Of a stretch of DNA of 55,173 nucleotides, positions 24,092 to 33,424 are shown piece after piece (position 1 is the stretch's first letter; each line of letters begins with the position of its first letter). The translations under genes and the position numbers were made by a program. Below the pieces are notes generated by a model. That model saw nothing but the letters and a program-made list of their open reading frames with translations. It was not told the origin of the DNA and did no database searches. Origin of the DNA: Herpetosiphon llansteffanensis (GTDB taxonomy: Bacteria > Chloroflexota > Chloroflexia > Chloroflexales > Herpetosiphonaceae); the NCBI RefSeq assembly GCF_003205875.1, contig NZ_PUBZ01000100.1, positions 1 through 55,173 of the forward strand. Direction: 5' to 3'.

Positions 24092-25138
24092 TTACTCAAC
24101 AATTTTGCCACGCCACTTGGCATAGGTGGCATAATCGATTAATTGCCGGCGTTTGAGATAGGCACTGGTGCGTGGCGCTAAATTTCGCGCAGCCTCCAGC
24201 GCTTCAGTTACCACCAACGAATAGGCATCGCTGCCAGCACCGCTGCCATACGAGGCCAGCAAAATGCGGTCGCCAGCTTGGGCAACATCGAGCACTGCAC
24301 ACAAGCCAATCATCGAAGCTGCCGAATAGCTGTTGCCAATTTCGCCCGCCAACAAGCCTGCTTGGCATTGTTCAGGCGTAAAGCCAACTTGTTTAGCCAC
24401 AGTTTGGGGAAACTTCACGTTGGGTTGATGAAAGACAGCATATTGATAATCGGCGGCAGTGCGGCCTAATTCGGCCAACAATTGCTTGGCAGCAGTGCTG
24501 ACATGGTGAAAATAGGCTGGTTCGCCGGTGAAGCGATTGCCATGCATCGGGTAGGGCCGATCGGCGCGGCGAAAGAAATCGGGGGTGTCGGAAACATACG
24601 AAAGCGTTGCTTCGATTGTGGCGAGCGCTTGTTGGACAGGGCCAACGATCAACGCTCCGGCAGCGGCGGCGGCGGTATATTCCAAGGCATCGCCTGGGCG
24701 ACCTTGGGCCGTATCAGCGCCAATCGCCAGCACATAATCGGCCATGCCACTGCCAACCAAGCCCATGCCTGCGCTCAAGGCTTCGGTGCCAGCTTTGCAG
24801 GCAAATTCCCAATCGGCGGCGCTGATCCAGCGCGATGTGCCGAGTGCTTCGGCAACGATTGTGCCGCTTGGCTTGACGCTATAGGGGTGGCTTTCGCTGC
24901 CAACCCAAACAGCGGCTAATTGTTGCGGGTCGATTTGGGCGCGCTTGAGGGCATTGCGGCCAGCTTCAATCGCCATCGTAATCGTATCTTCATCGGGGCC
25001 GGGCACGCTTTTTGATGTAATTGGCAATGCTCCTTCGCTAGCGGCCCAGACGCGGGCAATTTCTTGGGCTGCAATGCGATAGCGCGGAACATATGCTCCA
25101 TACCCAACGATCCCAACTGGACGTTCAGGTTGACGCAT
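24092..25138 (-). CDS. Hydroxymethylglutaryl-CoA synthase, archaeal type
   Basis: A 348-residue enzyme. [15 protein letters not shown] at the start and [11 protein letters not shown] are typical of archaeal HMG-CoA synthases. The catalytic triad is intact: Glu82 (GSESHP), Cys114 (WEFACKAG) and His237 (VFHQPN). It condenses acetyl-CoA with acetoacetyl-CoA to HMG-CoA, the committed step toward mevalonate. The operon HMG-CoA synthase, thiolase, DUF35 matches the archaeal ternary complex that passes acetoacetyl-CoA between sites. An HMG-CoA reductase is not in the window. A related possibility is beta-ketoacyl or branching chemistry in a secondary pathway, because the thiolase partner lacks its nucleophile. 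Confidence 0.9.
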   Translation of the reverse strand: MRQPERPVGIVGYGAYVPRYRIAAQEIARVWAASEGALPITSKSVPGPDEDTITMAIEAGRNALKRAQIDPQQLAAVWVGSESHPYSVKPSGTIVAEALGTSRWISAADWEFACKAGTEALSAGMGLVGSGMADYVLAIGADTAQGRPGDALEYTAAAAAGALIVGPVQQALATIEATLSYVSDTPDFFRRADRPYPMHGNRFTGEPAYFHHVSTAAKQLLAELGRTAADYQYAVFHQPNVKFPQTVAKQVGFTPEQCQAGLLAGEIGNSYSAASMIGLCAVLDVAQAGDRILLASYGSGAGSDAYSLVVTEALEAARNLAPRTSAYLKRRQLIDYATYAKWRGKIVE

Positions 25139-25308
25139 GAGTTTGTCCTTTCAACAATGGTTGGTGCAGCGTTGCAACCGCTAGCGGCATTGCCAGCTCA
25201 ATTTCTGCTAGCACTCTAGCACGCTGAAGCTGCCAAAACCTGTCAAGCCAGCCATAAAAGCTTGATGAAAACTCTCAACTTGCCCCAAGCTGTGGTATGC
25301 TGCGCAAA

Positions 25309-27564
25309 ATGACGAGCTGCAATTGCCCAATTAGTGCGAGCTATTGTATGTATTACGAATATCACCATGAGCAAAATCTGATTGTTATGACCGCCGAAAT
25401 GGAGCTTGGTTTTTCGACTTCAACTGGGATGTTGACGCTACTGCGTCGCCCCAACCAAGCCAACATTCTGAATATTGGTAGCGTGGGCATGTCGGTCGAT
25501 GTGCAACTGGCCGATGGTTGGGTCAGCGAGTCGCATTTTCCGCGCTATCTCAGCCATCATGGCCGCGAAGTGGCGGGCGTAACTGAGTTGACAATCAACA
25601 TTGGCTTGGGCTTTTTGCGCATCAGCGATACCTTGCAAATTACGGGAACTTTGATTCGGCGTTCGGTTGCCGTAACCAACAGCGGCGGCAATGAGGCGCG
25701 TGTGCATTGGGTACGGCTCAGTTGGCCCTACGCTCGCGTTGGTAGCTATAGCGAAGCGCGTTTTGAAGCGCCAAGCAATAGTTTTCGCCCACGCTTGGAT
25801 ATTGCTGCGGTTTCAAAATTACGGCGTGACACCTTGCCCAGCCAAGCAATTGCTCCAGCAATTCGGCGTGGACGTTTATTTGAAAATGCGCCTGATCGTG
25901 GGCCTGGCTTGTTGGCCTTGCACAGCACCAGCGAAAGCGATAATTTGTTGTGTTGGTATTGGAGCAAAGATCAATCGGCATGGCCTGAGATTGATGGCAA
26001 CGATTTGGCATTAACTGTTGGCCACGAGCTGGAAATTGCTGGCTGGCTGGCTCCCGATGCCACGCTGAGCGGCGGCACTCAATATTGTATGTTGGTACAT
26101 GGCAATTGGTACGATGCGATGCATGCTTTTCATAACACCTGGCCTGTGCTGGGCGTGCGCAGCTTGGCCGATGTGCCCGATTGGGTCTGTGCGGCCAATA
26201 TCTTCGAAACCCACGTTGGCTTGTGGGGTGGTTTTGCCCAATTTACCCAAGAGCTAGCTCGGTTGCGCGATTTGGGCTTCGATACGATCAACCTCATGCC
26301 AATTTGGCGCTACAACAATCTTTCGGGTAAGCCATGGGATATGAATTGGCAGGCCGCTGGCTCGCCGTATGCAATCGAAGATTTTGAGCAACTTGAGCCA
26401 ACTTTAGGTACTGAAGCAGAATTCAAGGCCTTAGTTGATCAAGCCCATGCCTTGGGCATGCGCGTGCTCTGCGATTTGGTGGTGCAGGGCTGTTCGCGGA
26501 CTGCGCGCTATGTTCAAGAGCGGCCAGGCTGGTTTTGCCGCGATGAGCGCGGGCGTTTGGTTTCATCGCACGGCTGGAACGATACCTACAGCTTCGATTG
26601 GGCCAATCCTGAGGTGCAAGATTTTTATGTGGATTGGACGACGCGCTTCGCCCAAACCTATCAGATTGATGGCTGGCGGGTTGATGCGCCGCATCGCAAG
26701 GAGCCAAATTGGGATCGCCGTTTGGAGCGCATGGCTGCAAGCACCTCGTTTGGCGTGTTGACGATTGTCGAGCGGATGCGTCAAGCCTTGCGCCAAATCA
26801 ATCCCCAAGCTGCCTTATTGTGCGAATTATATGGCCCGTTGTTCCCAACCAACCACGATTTTGCCTATGATTATTTGGCGCACTTGATGTTTTTTCACGC
26901 TGGTTTGGGCGTGCTCTCGCCCTATGAACTTGGCGAGTGGCTCGAAGATCACTTTTTGGCCTTGCCCAAGGGCGCAATTCGGGTTTGTTTTACCGAAACC
27001 CACGATACCCGCGATGTTAACCCGATTGCCGATGCCGTGCGTGGCTCGCGGCTAGCGCGTTTGCTGATGATCGGGATGGTTGGCTGTGGCTTCGTGCCAA
27101 TGCTTTGGACGGGCCAAGAAGTTGGCCAAGAAGCGTGGATCAAACAAGTATTCAATATTCGGGCCAACTACCCAATTTTGCGTCATGGCAAGCAATTATT
27201 TAATGTGATGCCCTGCGATGTGCCCTCGGTGTGGAGCGTGCTGCGGGTGTGGCACGAAGAACGTTTGGCGGTGGTGTTGAATATGGGGCCGCATCGGCGC
27301 ACCGCTACCCTGAGCATGCCCGTTGATCGCATGCAGATGGCCGAAGGCGAATATCATTTGTTCGATTTAGTGCGCGAGCAAGTGCTGGAACACGCTGGGC
27401 GACGCAGCTGGCGACGTGATGATCTGTTGAATTTGACCTTGATTTTAGAGCCATTCGATAGCTTGATGCTGCATATTCGGCCTGGTTCGCCGCCTGATCC
27501 TGCTGCTGCCAAGGCTGAGCCAGCCGCAGCCCCGTCAACAACCACGCGGCGAAAAAAAGCATAG
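25309..27564 (+). CDS. Glycoside hydrolase family 13 (alpha-amylase superfamily) enzyme
   Basis: About 751 residues. The start is uncertain: ATG 25309 is 11 bases beyond a TATGCT that could be a -10, giving a leaderless message; ATG 25297 and 25348 are alternatives. The N-terminal 290 residues are beta-rich and unrelated to the usual GH13 N domain. The catalytic barrel begins near WVCAANIFETHVGLWGGF. Region II is GWRVDAPH (nucleophile Asp), region III LLCELYG (acid Glu) and region IV FTETHDTRD. Region I, normally DxxxNH, reads CDLVVQG, so it departs from the consensus. A charged tail (AKAEPAAAPSTTTRRKKA) ends inside a tandem repeat. No signal peptide, so probably intracellular glucan metabolism. 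Confidence 0.82.
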   Translation: MTSCNCPISASYCMYYEYHHEQNLIVMTAEMELGFSTSTGMLTLLRRPNQANILNIGSVGMSVDVQLADGWVSESHFPRYLSHHGREVAGVTELTINIGLGFLRISDTLQITGTLIRRSVAVTNSGGNEARVHWVRLSWPYARVGSYSEARFEAPSNSFRPRLDIAAVSKLRRDTLPSQAIAPAIRRGRLFENAPDRGPGLLALHSTSESDNLLCWYWSKDQSAWPEIDGNDLALTVGHELEIAGWLAPDATLSGGTQYCMLVHGNWYDAMHAFHNTWPVLGVRSLADVPDWVCAANIFETHVGLWGGFAQFTQELARLRDLGFDTINLMPIWRYNNLSGKPWDMNWQAAGSPYAIEDFEQLEPTLGTEAEFKALVDQAHALGMRVLCDLVVQGCSRTARYVQERPGWFCRDERGRLVSSHGWNDTYSFDWANPEVQDFYVDWTTRFAQTYQIDGWRVDAPHRKEPNWDRRLERMAASTSFGVLTIVERMRQALRQINPQAALLCELYGPLFPTNHDFAYDYLAHLMFFHAGLGVLSPYELGEWLEDHFLALPKGAIRVCFTETHDTRDVNPIADAVRGSRLARLLMIGMVGCGFVPMLWTGQEVGQEAWIKQVFNIRANYPILRHGKQLFNVMPCDVPSVWSVLRVWHEERLAVVLNMGPHRRTATLSMPVDRMQMAEGEYHLFDLVREQVLEHAGRRSWRRDDLLNLTLILEPFDSLMLHIRPGSPPDPAAAKAEPAAAPSTTTRRKKA

Positions 27565-27607
27565 AGCATAGAGCATAGAACATAGAGCATAGAGCATAGA
27601 ACATAAA
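27559..27607 (+). repeat. Heptamer tandem repeat overlapping the GH13 stop codon
   Basis: Seven tandem copies of a 7-bp unit GCATAGA with variants ACATAGA and ACATAAA. The TAG stop of the GH13 gene (27562-27564) is inside the first unit. Because 7 is not a multiple of 3, changes in copy number change only the untranslated part. Confidence 0.85.
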
Positions 27608-27610
27608 ATC

Positions 27611-27828
27611 CAGTTTGTCCCCTCACCCCCCAACCCCCTCGCCCACGAAAACGCGGGCGAGGGGGAGCCGACCGTTGTGCACCAAGAATTGCGACAAGAA
27701 CCACGGGATTAAAGCCCCTCGCCCGCGCACGGGAGAGGGGTTGGGGTGAGGGAATGCCACGTTTGCCAAACCAACGAATCATTATGCCTCGCGCCAATTC
27801 CCCTTCGTGCTCTTCGTGGATCAAAAAA
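27611..27828. repeat. Palindromic GC-rich repeat, family B, copy 2 (218 bp)
   Basis: Same order as copy 3 (28694-28920): CCCTCACCCC...GGGGTGAGGG palindrome followed by about 75 bp ending CTTCGTGGATCAAAAAA. From about base 27665 to 27809 the two copies are identical; the differences are a few bases at the 5' end and a 9-bp duplication (TTCTTCGTG) in copy 3. Copies 2 and 3 are in the same direction and flank the lipoprotein gene. Confidence 0.9.
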
Positions 27829-27834
27829 ACGTTG

Positions 27835-28527
27835 CTATGGCGTTGGCGTGAGTGGAATTGGCGTGCCGTTGCCATCGAGCCATTGATGGGTTTCGAGGTT
27901 GAAGCGAAACGGTAGGCCATTGTCAGATTGAAGATCAACAAGCGGATAGGCGACTGCGGTTAGGCTGAGCACATTGGTCGTTTGGGGCGCATAATACAAA
28001 ACTACTTTGCGTTGGAATCGATCTACTATAGGGTAAATGATAAGCCGAATTGATCCAACAGCCTGAGGAGATTCGCGGCCAGCCGAAATGTGAATACTTA
28101 TCGTTTCATTATCGATTCGCGCGGCCCAACAGTTAGAAGTCTCAAACGTCATATCGCCATTATCACTCTCACATTCATCACCAAGCCGAATCCACGTAGG
28201 CATTACCCTTGTTGGGAGTGATTCATAGGTTTTAGCTGGCCCCATTGGATCAGCTGAGGGCAACGATTGCATGGTTTCCTCAAAATGGATTATAGCCAGA
28301 TCGTGGGCTGCTTCGGCGGTAACCCGAGCAATTGCATCAGCAGGTGGCGTGTCAATCACCCACGCAAACGGGTCTTCATAAGTTGCGGTTGGTTGCGCAG
28401 TCTGTGCGCCGCTGTTGGCGATGGGAGCCAGTGGTTGAACGTTGGTTGGGGCACGATCGGGCTGGCCGCAACTTGCGAGTAGCAACAACAATCCACCAAG
28501 CATTGGCCGCATCCAGTGCTTAATCAT
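27835..28527 (-). CDS. Lipoprotein of unknown function
   Basis: A 230-residue protein; the ATG at 28527 has GAGGAAGAG upstream. Residues 1-18 form a signal peptide ending in the lipobox LLAS-C (LLLLLASCGQ), so the mature protein is acylated at Cys and exported. Thr/Pro/Ala-rich residues follow, then a globular domain with two Cys (GDECESD...SNCWAARI) that may form a disulphide. I do not recognise the domain. The C-terminus (GTPIPLTPTP) is low complexity. The gene is bracketed by near-identical direct repeats (27611 and 28694), with no other gene in between. Confidence 0.75.
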   Translation of the reverse strand: MIKHWMRPMLGGLLLLLASCGQPDRAPTNVQPLAPIANSGAQTAQPTATYEDPFAWVIDTPPADAIARVTAEAAHDLAIIHFEETMQSLPSADPMGPAKTYESLPTRVMPTWIRLGDECESDNGDMTFETSNCWAARIDNETISIHISAGRESPQAVGSIRLIIYPIVDRFQRKVVLYYAPQTTNVLSLTAVAYPLVDLQSDNGLPFRFNLETHQWLDGNGTPIPLTPTP

Positions 28528-28693
28528 TGGTCTCTTCCTCATAATTGGAGTCACCCTAGCCTACTGTGGCTAACCAATGCCACACAATGATAGCCAGCTG
28601 ATGTAAGGATGAAGCGAATACAAGGATGAAGGATGAATTATGAGGGATGAAGGCTATAGGATAGCGGATAATTATTGGTATTTGCAATAAATT

Positions 28694-28920
28694 CAGCCTG
28701 TCCCCTCACCCCCCAACCCCCTCTCCCACGAAAACGCGGGCGAAGGGGAGCCGACCGTTGTGCACCAAGAATTGCGACAAGAACCACGGGATTAAAGCCC
28801 CTCGCCCGCGCACGGGAGAGGGGTTGGGGTGAGGGAATGCCACGTTTGCCAAACCAACGAATCATTATGCCTCGCGCCAATTCCCCTTCGTGTTCTTCGT
28901 GCTCTTCGTGGATCAAAAAA
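28694..28920. repeat. Palindromic GC-rich repeat, family B, copy 3 (227 bp)
   Basis: Direct repeat of copy 2, with a 9-bp internal duplication near its 3' end and scattered changes in the first 70 bp. Its long arms (CCCTCACCCCCC... and ...GGGGTTGGGGTGAGGG) can pair as RNA or single-stranded DNA. Confidence 0.9.
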
Positions 28921-29100
28921 GAAGCATGACGTTTTAGCCACAGATTGACACAGATTTGCTCAGATTAGGATTCCCCAAAAGCCCATAGCCTATCGCCATT
29001 CCCTCCTTCGTGGTTAAATTTCATCCCTCATAATTCATCCTTCATAATTCTTCCGTTCCTCATAATTCATCCTTCATAATTCATCCCTTAGCCCTGCGGT
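28921..29100. repeat. Mosaic intergenic repeats before the aldehyde dehydrogenase
   Basis: No gene. Contains CCACAGATTGACACAGATTT (28940 on), then a run of variants of CATAATTCATCCTTCATAATTC (29022-29095), whose reverse complement also appears in the 28609-28650 area as AAGGATGAAGGATGAATTAT. These words belong to short intergenic repeat families found several times in this window. Confidence 0.7.
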
Positions 29101-29151
29101 CTTGTATGGTAAGATAAGGCAAGATTTGATTTTACTTCACGGAGGACAACG

Positions 29152-30648
29152 ATGTCGGATCATAAGGTGTACTATAACTACATTGGCGGCGAGTGGGTGC
29201 CAGCGCGTTCGGGCAAGACCTACGAGAACCGCAACCCCGCCGATACCCGCGATGTGATTGGCATCTTCCCCGACTCTGGTGCTGAGGATATTGCCGATGC
29301 GGTTGCTGCCGCAAAGGAAGCCTACAATGCATGGCGGCTCGTGCCAGCGCCCAAGCGCGGCGAGTTGCTCTATCGGGCTTCGCAAATTCTTCAAGAACGC
29401 AAAGAGCAATATGCCAACGATATGACCCGTGAAATGGGCAAGGTTTTGGCTGAAACTCGTGGCGATGTGCAAGAAGCCATCGACATGGGCTATTTTATGG
29501 CTGGCGAAGGCCGCCGCTTGTATGGCGTAACCACGCCCTCGGAATTACCCAATAAATTCCAGATGAGCGTGCGCCAACCCTTGGGCGTGTGTGGTTTGAT
29601 TACGCCTTGGAACTTCCCAATGGCCATCCCATCGTGGAAGATCTTCCCAGCTTTGATTTGTGGTAACACCGTGGTGATCAAGCCTGCTGAAGATACCCCG
29701 CTCTCAACCTACAACTTTGTGCAAGCGTTGGTTGATGCAGGCGTGCCAAAAGGCGTGGTCAATATCGTTTCGGGCCACGGCCCAAGCGCTGGCGAGCCAT
29801 TGGTGCAACATCCCGATGTCAAGGTGATTTCGTTCACCGGCTCGACCGAAGTTGGCCGCCACGTCTCGACCTTGTGCGCGCAACAAGGCAAGCATGTTTC
29901 GCTCGAAATGGGCGGCAAAAACCCCATGATCATCATGGACGATGCTGATCTTGATTTGGTCTTGGCCGGCGCGGTTTGGGGTGCGTTTGGCACCACTGGC
30001 CAACGCTGTACTGCCACCTCGCGGATTATTGCGCATCGCTCAATTGTCGATGAATTGACCAGCCGTATCCAAGCAGAAGCCAAAACCATTCAAGTGGGCA
30101 ATGGCTTGCTCGATGGCATGCAAATGGGGCCATCAATTAACGAAGGTCAATTGGGCGTGGTTGAAAAATACGTCAAAATTGGCCGCGAAGAAGGCGCTGA
30201 ATTGGTGTTGGGCGGCGAGCGCTTGACCGATGGCGATTTGGGCCATGGCTTCTTCCACCAGCCAACCATTTTTGGCAATGTCAAACGCAACATGCGCATC
30301 GCGCAAGAGGAAATTTTCGGGCCTGTGGTTTCGATCATTCCCGTCGATAGCCTCGAAGAAGCGATTGATGTTGCCAACGACGTGCCATACGGTTTGTCAT
30401 CGTCGATTTATACCCGTAACGTCAATAATGCCTTCATTGCCATGCGCGATCTCTACACTGGGATTGTCTATGTCAATGCGCCAACCATTGGGGCCGAAAT
30501 TCACCTGCCCTTCGGTGGCACTAAAGGCACGGGCAACGGCAAGCGCGAAGGCGGCACGCAGGTGCTCGATACCTACAGCGAATGGAAATCGTTGTATGTC
30601 GATTACAGTGGCGGTTTGCAACGCGCCCAAATCGATAACGCCGAATAA
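29152..30648 (+). CDS. Aldehyde dehydrogenase
   Basis: A 498-residue NAD(P)-dependent aldehyde dehydrogenase with GGAGG nine bases or so before the ATG. The catalytic Cys lies in [12 protein letters not shown], the general-base Glu in SLEMGGKNP, and the cofactor loop is [22 protein letters not shown] and the C-terminal [15 protein letters not shown] are typical of the alpha-ketoglutarate semialdehyde or aminoadipate semialdehyde branch, in which the tail segment N(G)KREGG follows. The exact aldehyde is uncertain. It stands alone; 5' to it is a repeat-rich gap. Confidence 0.92.
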   Translation: MSDHKVYYNYIGGEWVPARSGKTYENRNPADTRDVIGIFPDSGAEDIADAVAAAKEAYNAWRLVPAPKRGELLYRASQILQERKEQYANDMTREMGKVLAETRGDVQEAIDMGYFMAGEGRRLYGVTTPSELPNKFQMSVRQPLGVCGLITPWNFPMAIPSWKIFPALICGNTVVIKPAEDTPLSTYNFVQALVDAGVPKGVVNIVSGHGPSAGEPLVQHPDVKVISFTGSTEVGRHVSTLCAQQGKHVSLEMGGKNPMIIMDDADLDLVLAGAVWGAFGTTGQRCTATSRIIAHRSIVDELTSRIQAEAKTIQVGNGLLDGMQMGPSINEGQLGVVEKYVKIGREEGAELVLGGERLTDGDLGHGFFHQPTIFGNVKRNMRIAQEEIFGPVVSIIPVDSLEEAIDVANDVPYGLSSSIYTRNVNNAFIAMRDLYTGIVYVNAPTIGAEIHLPFGGTKGTGNGKREGGTQVLDTYSEWKSLYVDYSGGLQRAQIDNAE

Positions 30649-30658
30649 AGCCAATTTC

Positions 30659-30692
30659 AACCGCGAGCCAGCTATGTGGTTGGCTCGCGGTT
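30659..30692 (+). terminator. Hairpin after the aldehyde dehydrogenase
   Basis: A 12-bp perfect stem AACCGCGAGCCA / TGGCTCGCGGTT. No T-run follows; the tail is GGATGTTTA, also found after the hairpin at 36959. Confidence 0.6.
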
Positions 30693-30722
30693 GGATGTTT
30701 ACTGGCGTTAAGACTTTGTTTC

Positions 30723-30751
30723 TTGTCACTCCCCCCTCGTTCGAGTACAAT
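30723..30751 (+). promoter_or_regulatory. Sigma-70-type promoter of the Agl23-like genes
   Basis: TTGTCA (30723-30728), 17 bp, TACAAT (30746-30751). The predicted start near 30758 gives a leader of about 26 nt. Confidence 0.65.
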
Positions 30752-30783
30752 ACCAAAAAATTCTGTCACATTTCGTTGTCTCA

Positions 30784-33381
30784 ATGAGCAGCGCTGCTCC
30801 AACCCCTTTGCAACGACACAGAGAACACATACTTATGATCGCAACATCTTCACGACAGGTAGCCGTGCCACGCACACAACGTCGCCGCTTCACGGTTGAA
30901 CATCTGGCCTATATTGGCCTTGGCTTGCTCTCGGTGCTTATGCATCTGTGGGCGCTTGGCGGTCGCTCATTGCACCACGATGAAACGATTCATGCGTACT
31001 ACTCGTGGTTGCTCTATCGCGGCGATGGCTATTTGCACGATCCGTTGACCCACGGGCCGTTTTTGTATTATTGGACAGCCTTGCAATACTTTTTGTTTGG
31101 CGACAATGAATTTACAGCCCGTTTGGCCGCCGCGACCTTTGGCATAGCTCTAACATTAACGCCGTGGCTGCTGCGCAAAAATATTGGGCGTGGTACGGCC
31201 TTGATGATGGTGGGCTACCTATTAATTTCGCCAGTAACTCTCTATGTCGGGCGCTTTATTCGCCACGATATTTTTGCAGTTACCCAAGAAATTATCTGTC
31301 TGATTGCGATCGTTCGCTATATCTCCACCCGCCATGTGCGCTGGATTTATATTTTCTTTGCCTCGTTTGCCTTGATGTTTGTCACGATTGAGACATCGTA
31401 TCTGTTTACCTTGACCCTTGGCAGTTTTATTGTCTTGGTTACGCTGTGGCAGGTCAATCGCAAGCTGTTGATCCTATTTGGGGTTTATGGCTTGTTGGCG
31501 GTGGCTTGTCTCAAGGGCATTCCTGATCATCGCGGCCTCGTGGTTTCGGGCAGTGGCAACCCTGCTCCGGTGCTCGATGCCAATGGTCAAGAGCAATGGT
31601 TGCCACTGCCGTTGGTCACCGAAAGCCAAGCCTTGATCGTGCGCAACCAAGGCGATGATCTATTTTTCGACGATACCGCCAATGGTGGCTTGCGCCAAGG
31701 CTACTTCTCGAAACTTAGCGAAACTCTGTTTGGTATTAGCGATGCCGAAGCTCAAACCAACCAAAGCCGGTTGTATCACCAAGTCAAAAATCAAACGCTC
31801 TATGGCAATAATGGCGTGTTTATGCATATGCCAATTACGGCCTTGACGCTGCTCACGGTGGTCTTTTTGATCGCGGTGATTGTGATTATTTGGTTTTACA
31901 AGGGCAAAGATCAAACCCAAACCATGTGGAAACGCGCCGTCAGCCAAGCGCCAGAACGCAGTTTGTTGCCAGCCTTGGATTCGCTTTGGGGCATGCATGG
32001 CGCTTTGGCTGTGGTCTTGGGCTTGGTGATTTACGCCGCCTTCTTCACCTCGTTTGGGGTGCATCCGGTTGGCGTGGTTTCGGGGATTGCTGGCTCGCTG
32101 CTGTATTGGGTGGCGCAACACGACGTTGAGCGTGGTGGTCAGCCCAGCCATTATTACTTTGTGCAATTGTTGGTATATGAGCCATTGTTGCTGTTTGCTG
32201 GCTTTGCAGCCACCATCGCAGGCATTGGCCACTTGGCCTTGCAAATCAAACGTGGCGCTGCTTTGACTGCGCAGCGTATGGCTCCTGGCTTGCTGGCATG
32301 GTGGGCGGCTGGCTCGTTTGCCCTCTATAGCTGGGCGGGCGAGAAAATGCCATGGATTACCTTGCACGTTGCAGTGCCGCTAATTTTTATTGCTGCTTGG
32401 GGCATCGGGCGCGTGTTTGCTTGGGGCTTTCAGCCAATTCAACGGGCGTGGCTGAGCAAAGAATTGCCAACCCGTCGCACCGAATGGCTTGGCCTAGTGA
32501 GCTATTTGGCGGTGATTGGCTTGGTTGCAAGCTACGCCGTGATGCAATTAACCAGAATGGTGCGCATTCAGCCGAATATTGCGCCAACTGGCAGCCCAGC
32601 AACGCCAATGTTCCTTGGCAGCATGATTTTGATTGTGCTGGCAATTACTGGCTTTTATAGCATGTTCCATGGCTGGCGACGGGCAGTAACTGGTCTAACG
32701 TTGGCATTAACCCTCATCTGGAGCATGTATTCATTTCGCTCGGCGTGGCGCTTGAATTACCAAAATGGCGATATTCCGGTTGAAATGCTGGTGTATGTGC
32801 AAAGCTCACCCGATGTTGGCCGCGTGATGGACGATTTGCGCAAGGTTTCAATCGCCGAAACAGGCCGCATGGAATTGCCAATTATGTACGATAATGAGCA
32901 AATCTGGAAGTGGTATGTGCGCGAATATACCAAAGCAACGGGCTTTTCTGGCTCGATGAACAGCGCTGCCACGCCGGAAACAGCGGCAATTTTGATGATC
33001 GATAGCAACTGGACGACTAACCAAGCCAATGTCGAAGGCTTTCTCGAAGGCCGCTTCCCATTGCGCTGGTGGTTCCCTGAATCGCAGTTCTATCGCTTTG
33101 CCGAGGTGCCTGAGCTTGATGCCAATGGCCAAACCATGCGCGATAGCCGTGGCGAACAAGTGATGCAGCCAGCGCCATACGATCAAGATTCGACGATTGG
33201 CCGCCTGGTGCGCAACCCATTTGATGCCAAAACCCAAAATGAGCTTTGGCGCTATTTGCTGTTCCGTCAGCCGCCAGCCCAGCTATCGTCGGTCGATTTC
33301 AAAGTTTATGTTCGTCCGCGCTATGCCCATGTGTTGGGCGTGCAAACCCAAAATATGAATGGCCAACCGCAGGTGCGTTAG
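30784..33381 (+). CDS. Agl23-like (TIGR03663-type) polytopic membrane protein, paralogue 1
   Basis: An 865-residue membrane protein with about 11 to 13 hydrophobic helices. RSLHHDETIHAYYSW after the first helix contains the acidic residue of GT39/PMT-like glycosyltransferases. Further shared segments are DPLTHGPFLYY, FTARLAAATFG, YVGRFIRHDIFAV and WAGEKMPWIT, and a soluble C-terminal region begins near residue 680. These match the family first called TIGR03663, related to archaeal Agl23 and thought to act with lipid-linked glycans. I infer transfer or flipping of a glycan, but no reaction is shown. The start at 30784 fits the promoter position; another ATG is at 30835. Forms an operon with the paralogue at 33425. 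Confidence 0.8.
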   Translation: MSSAAPTPLQRHREHILMIATSSRQVAVPRTQRRRFTVEHLAYIGLGLLSVLMHLWALGGRSLHHDETIHAYYSWLLYRGDGYLHDPLTHGPFLYYWTALQYFLFGDNEFTARLAAATFGIALTLTPWLLRKNIGRGTALMMVGYLLISPVTLYVGRFIRHDIFAVTQEIICLIAIVRYISTRHVRWIYIFFASFALMFVTIETSYLFTLTLGSFIVLVTLWQVNRKLLILFGVYGLLAVACLKGIPDHRGLVVSGSGNPAPVLDANGQEQWLPLPLVTESQALIVRNQGDDLFFDDTANGGLRQGYFSKLSETLFGISDAEAQTNQSRLYHQVKNQTLYGNNGVFMHMPITALTLLTVVFLIAVIVIIWFYKGKDQTQTMWKRAVSQAPERSLLPALDSLWGMHGALAVVLGLVIYAAFFTSFGVHPVGVVSGIAGSLLYWVAQHDVERGGQPSHYYFVQLLVYEPLLLFAGFAATIAGIGHLALQIKRGAALTAQRMAPGLLAWWAAGSFALYSWAGEKMPWITLHVAVPLIFIAAWGIGRVFAWGFQPIQRAWLSKELPTRRTEWLGLVSYLAVIGLVASYAVMQLTRMVRIQPNIAPTGSPATPMFLGSMILIVLAITGFYSMFHGWRRAVTGLTLALTLIWSMYSFRSAWRLNYQNGDIPVEMLVYVQSSPDVGRVMDDLRKVSIAETGRMELPIMYDNEQIWKWYVREYTKATGFSGSMNSAATPETAAILMIDSNWTTNQANVEGFLEGRFPLRWWFPESQFYRFAEVPELDANGQTMRDSRGEQVMQPAPYDQDSTIGRLVRNPFDAKTQNELWRYLLFRQPPAQLSSVDFKVYVRPRYAHVLGVQTQNMNGQPQVR

Positions 33382-33424
33382 GCCGGTCTGTGTTTCCACT
33401 TTGTAACGAGATGATTTGTTGCTT

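Noticed and set aside
20040-28920. Family B repeats as insertion sequences or CRISPR
   Set aside because: Too short for a transposase, no regular repeat-spacer structure, and no target duplication visible.
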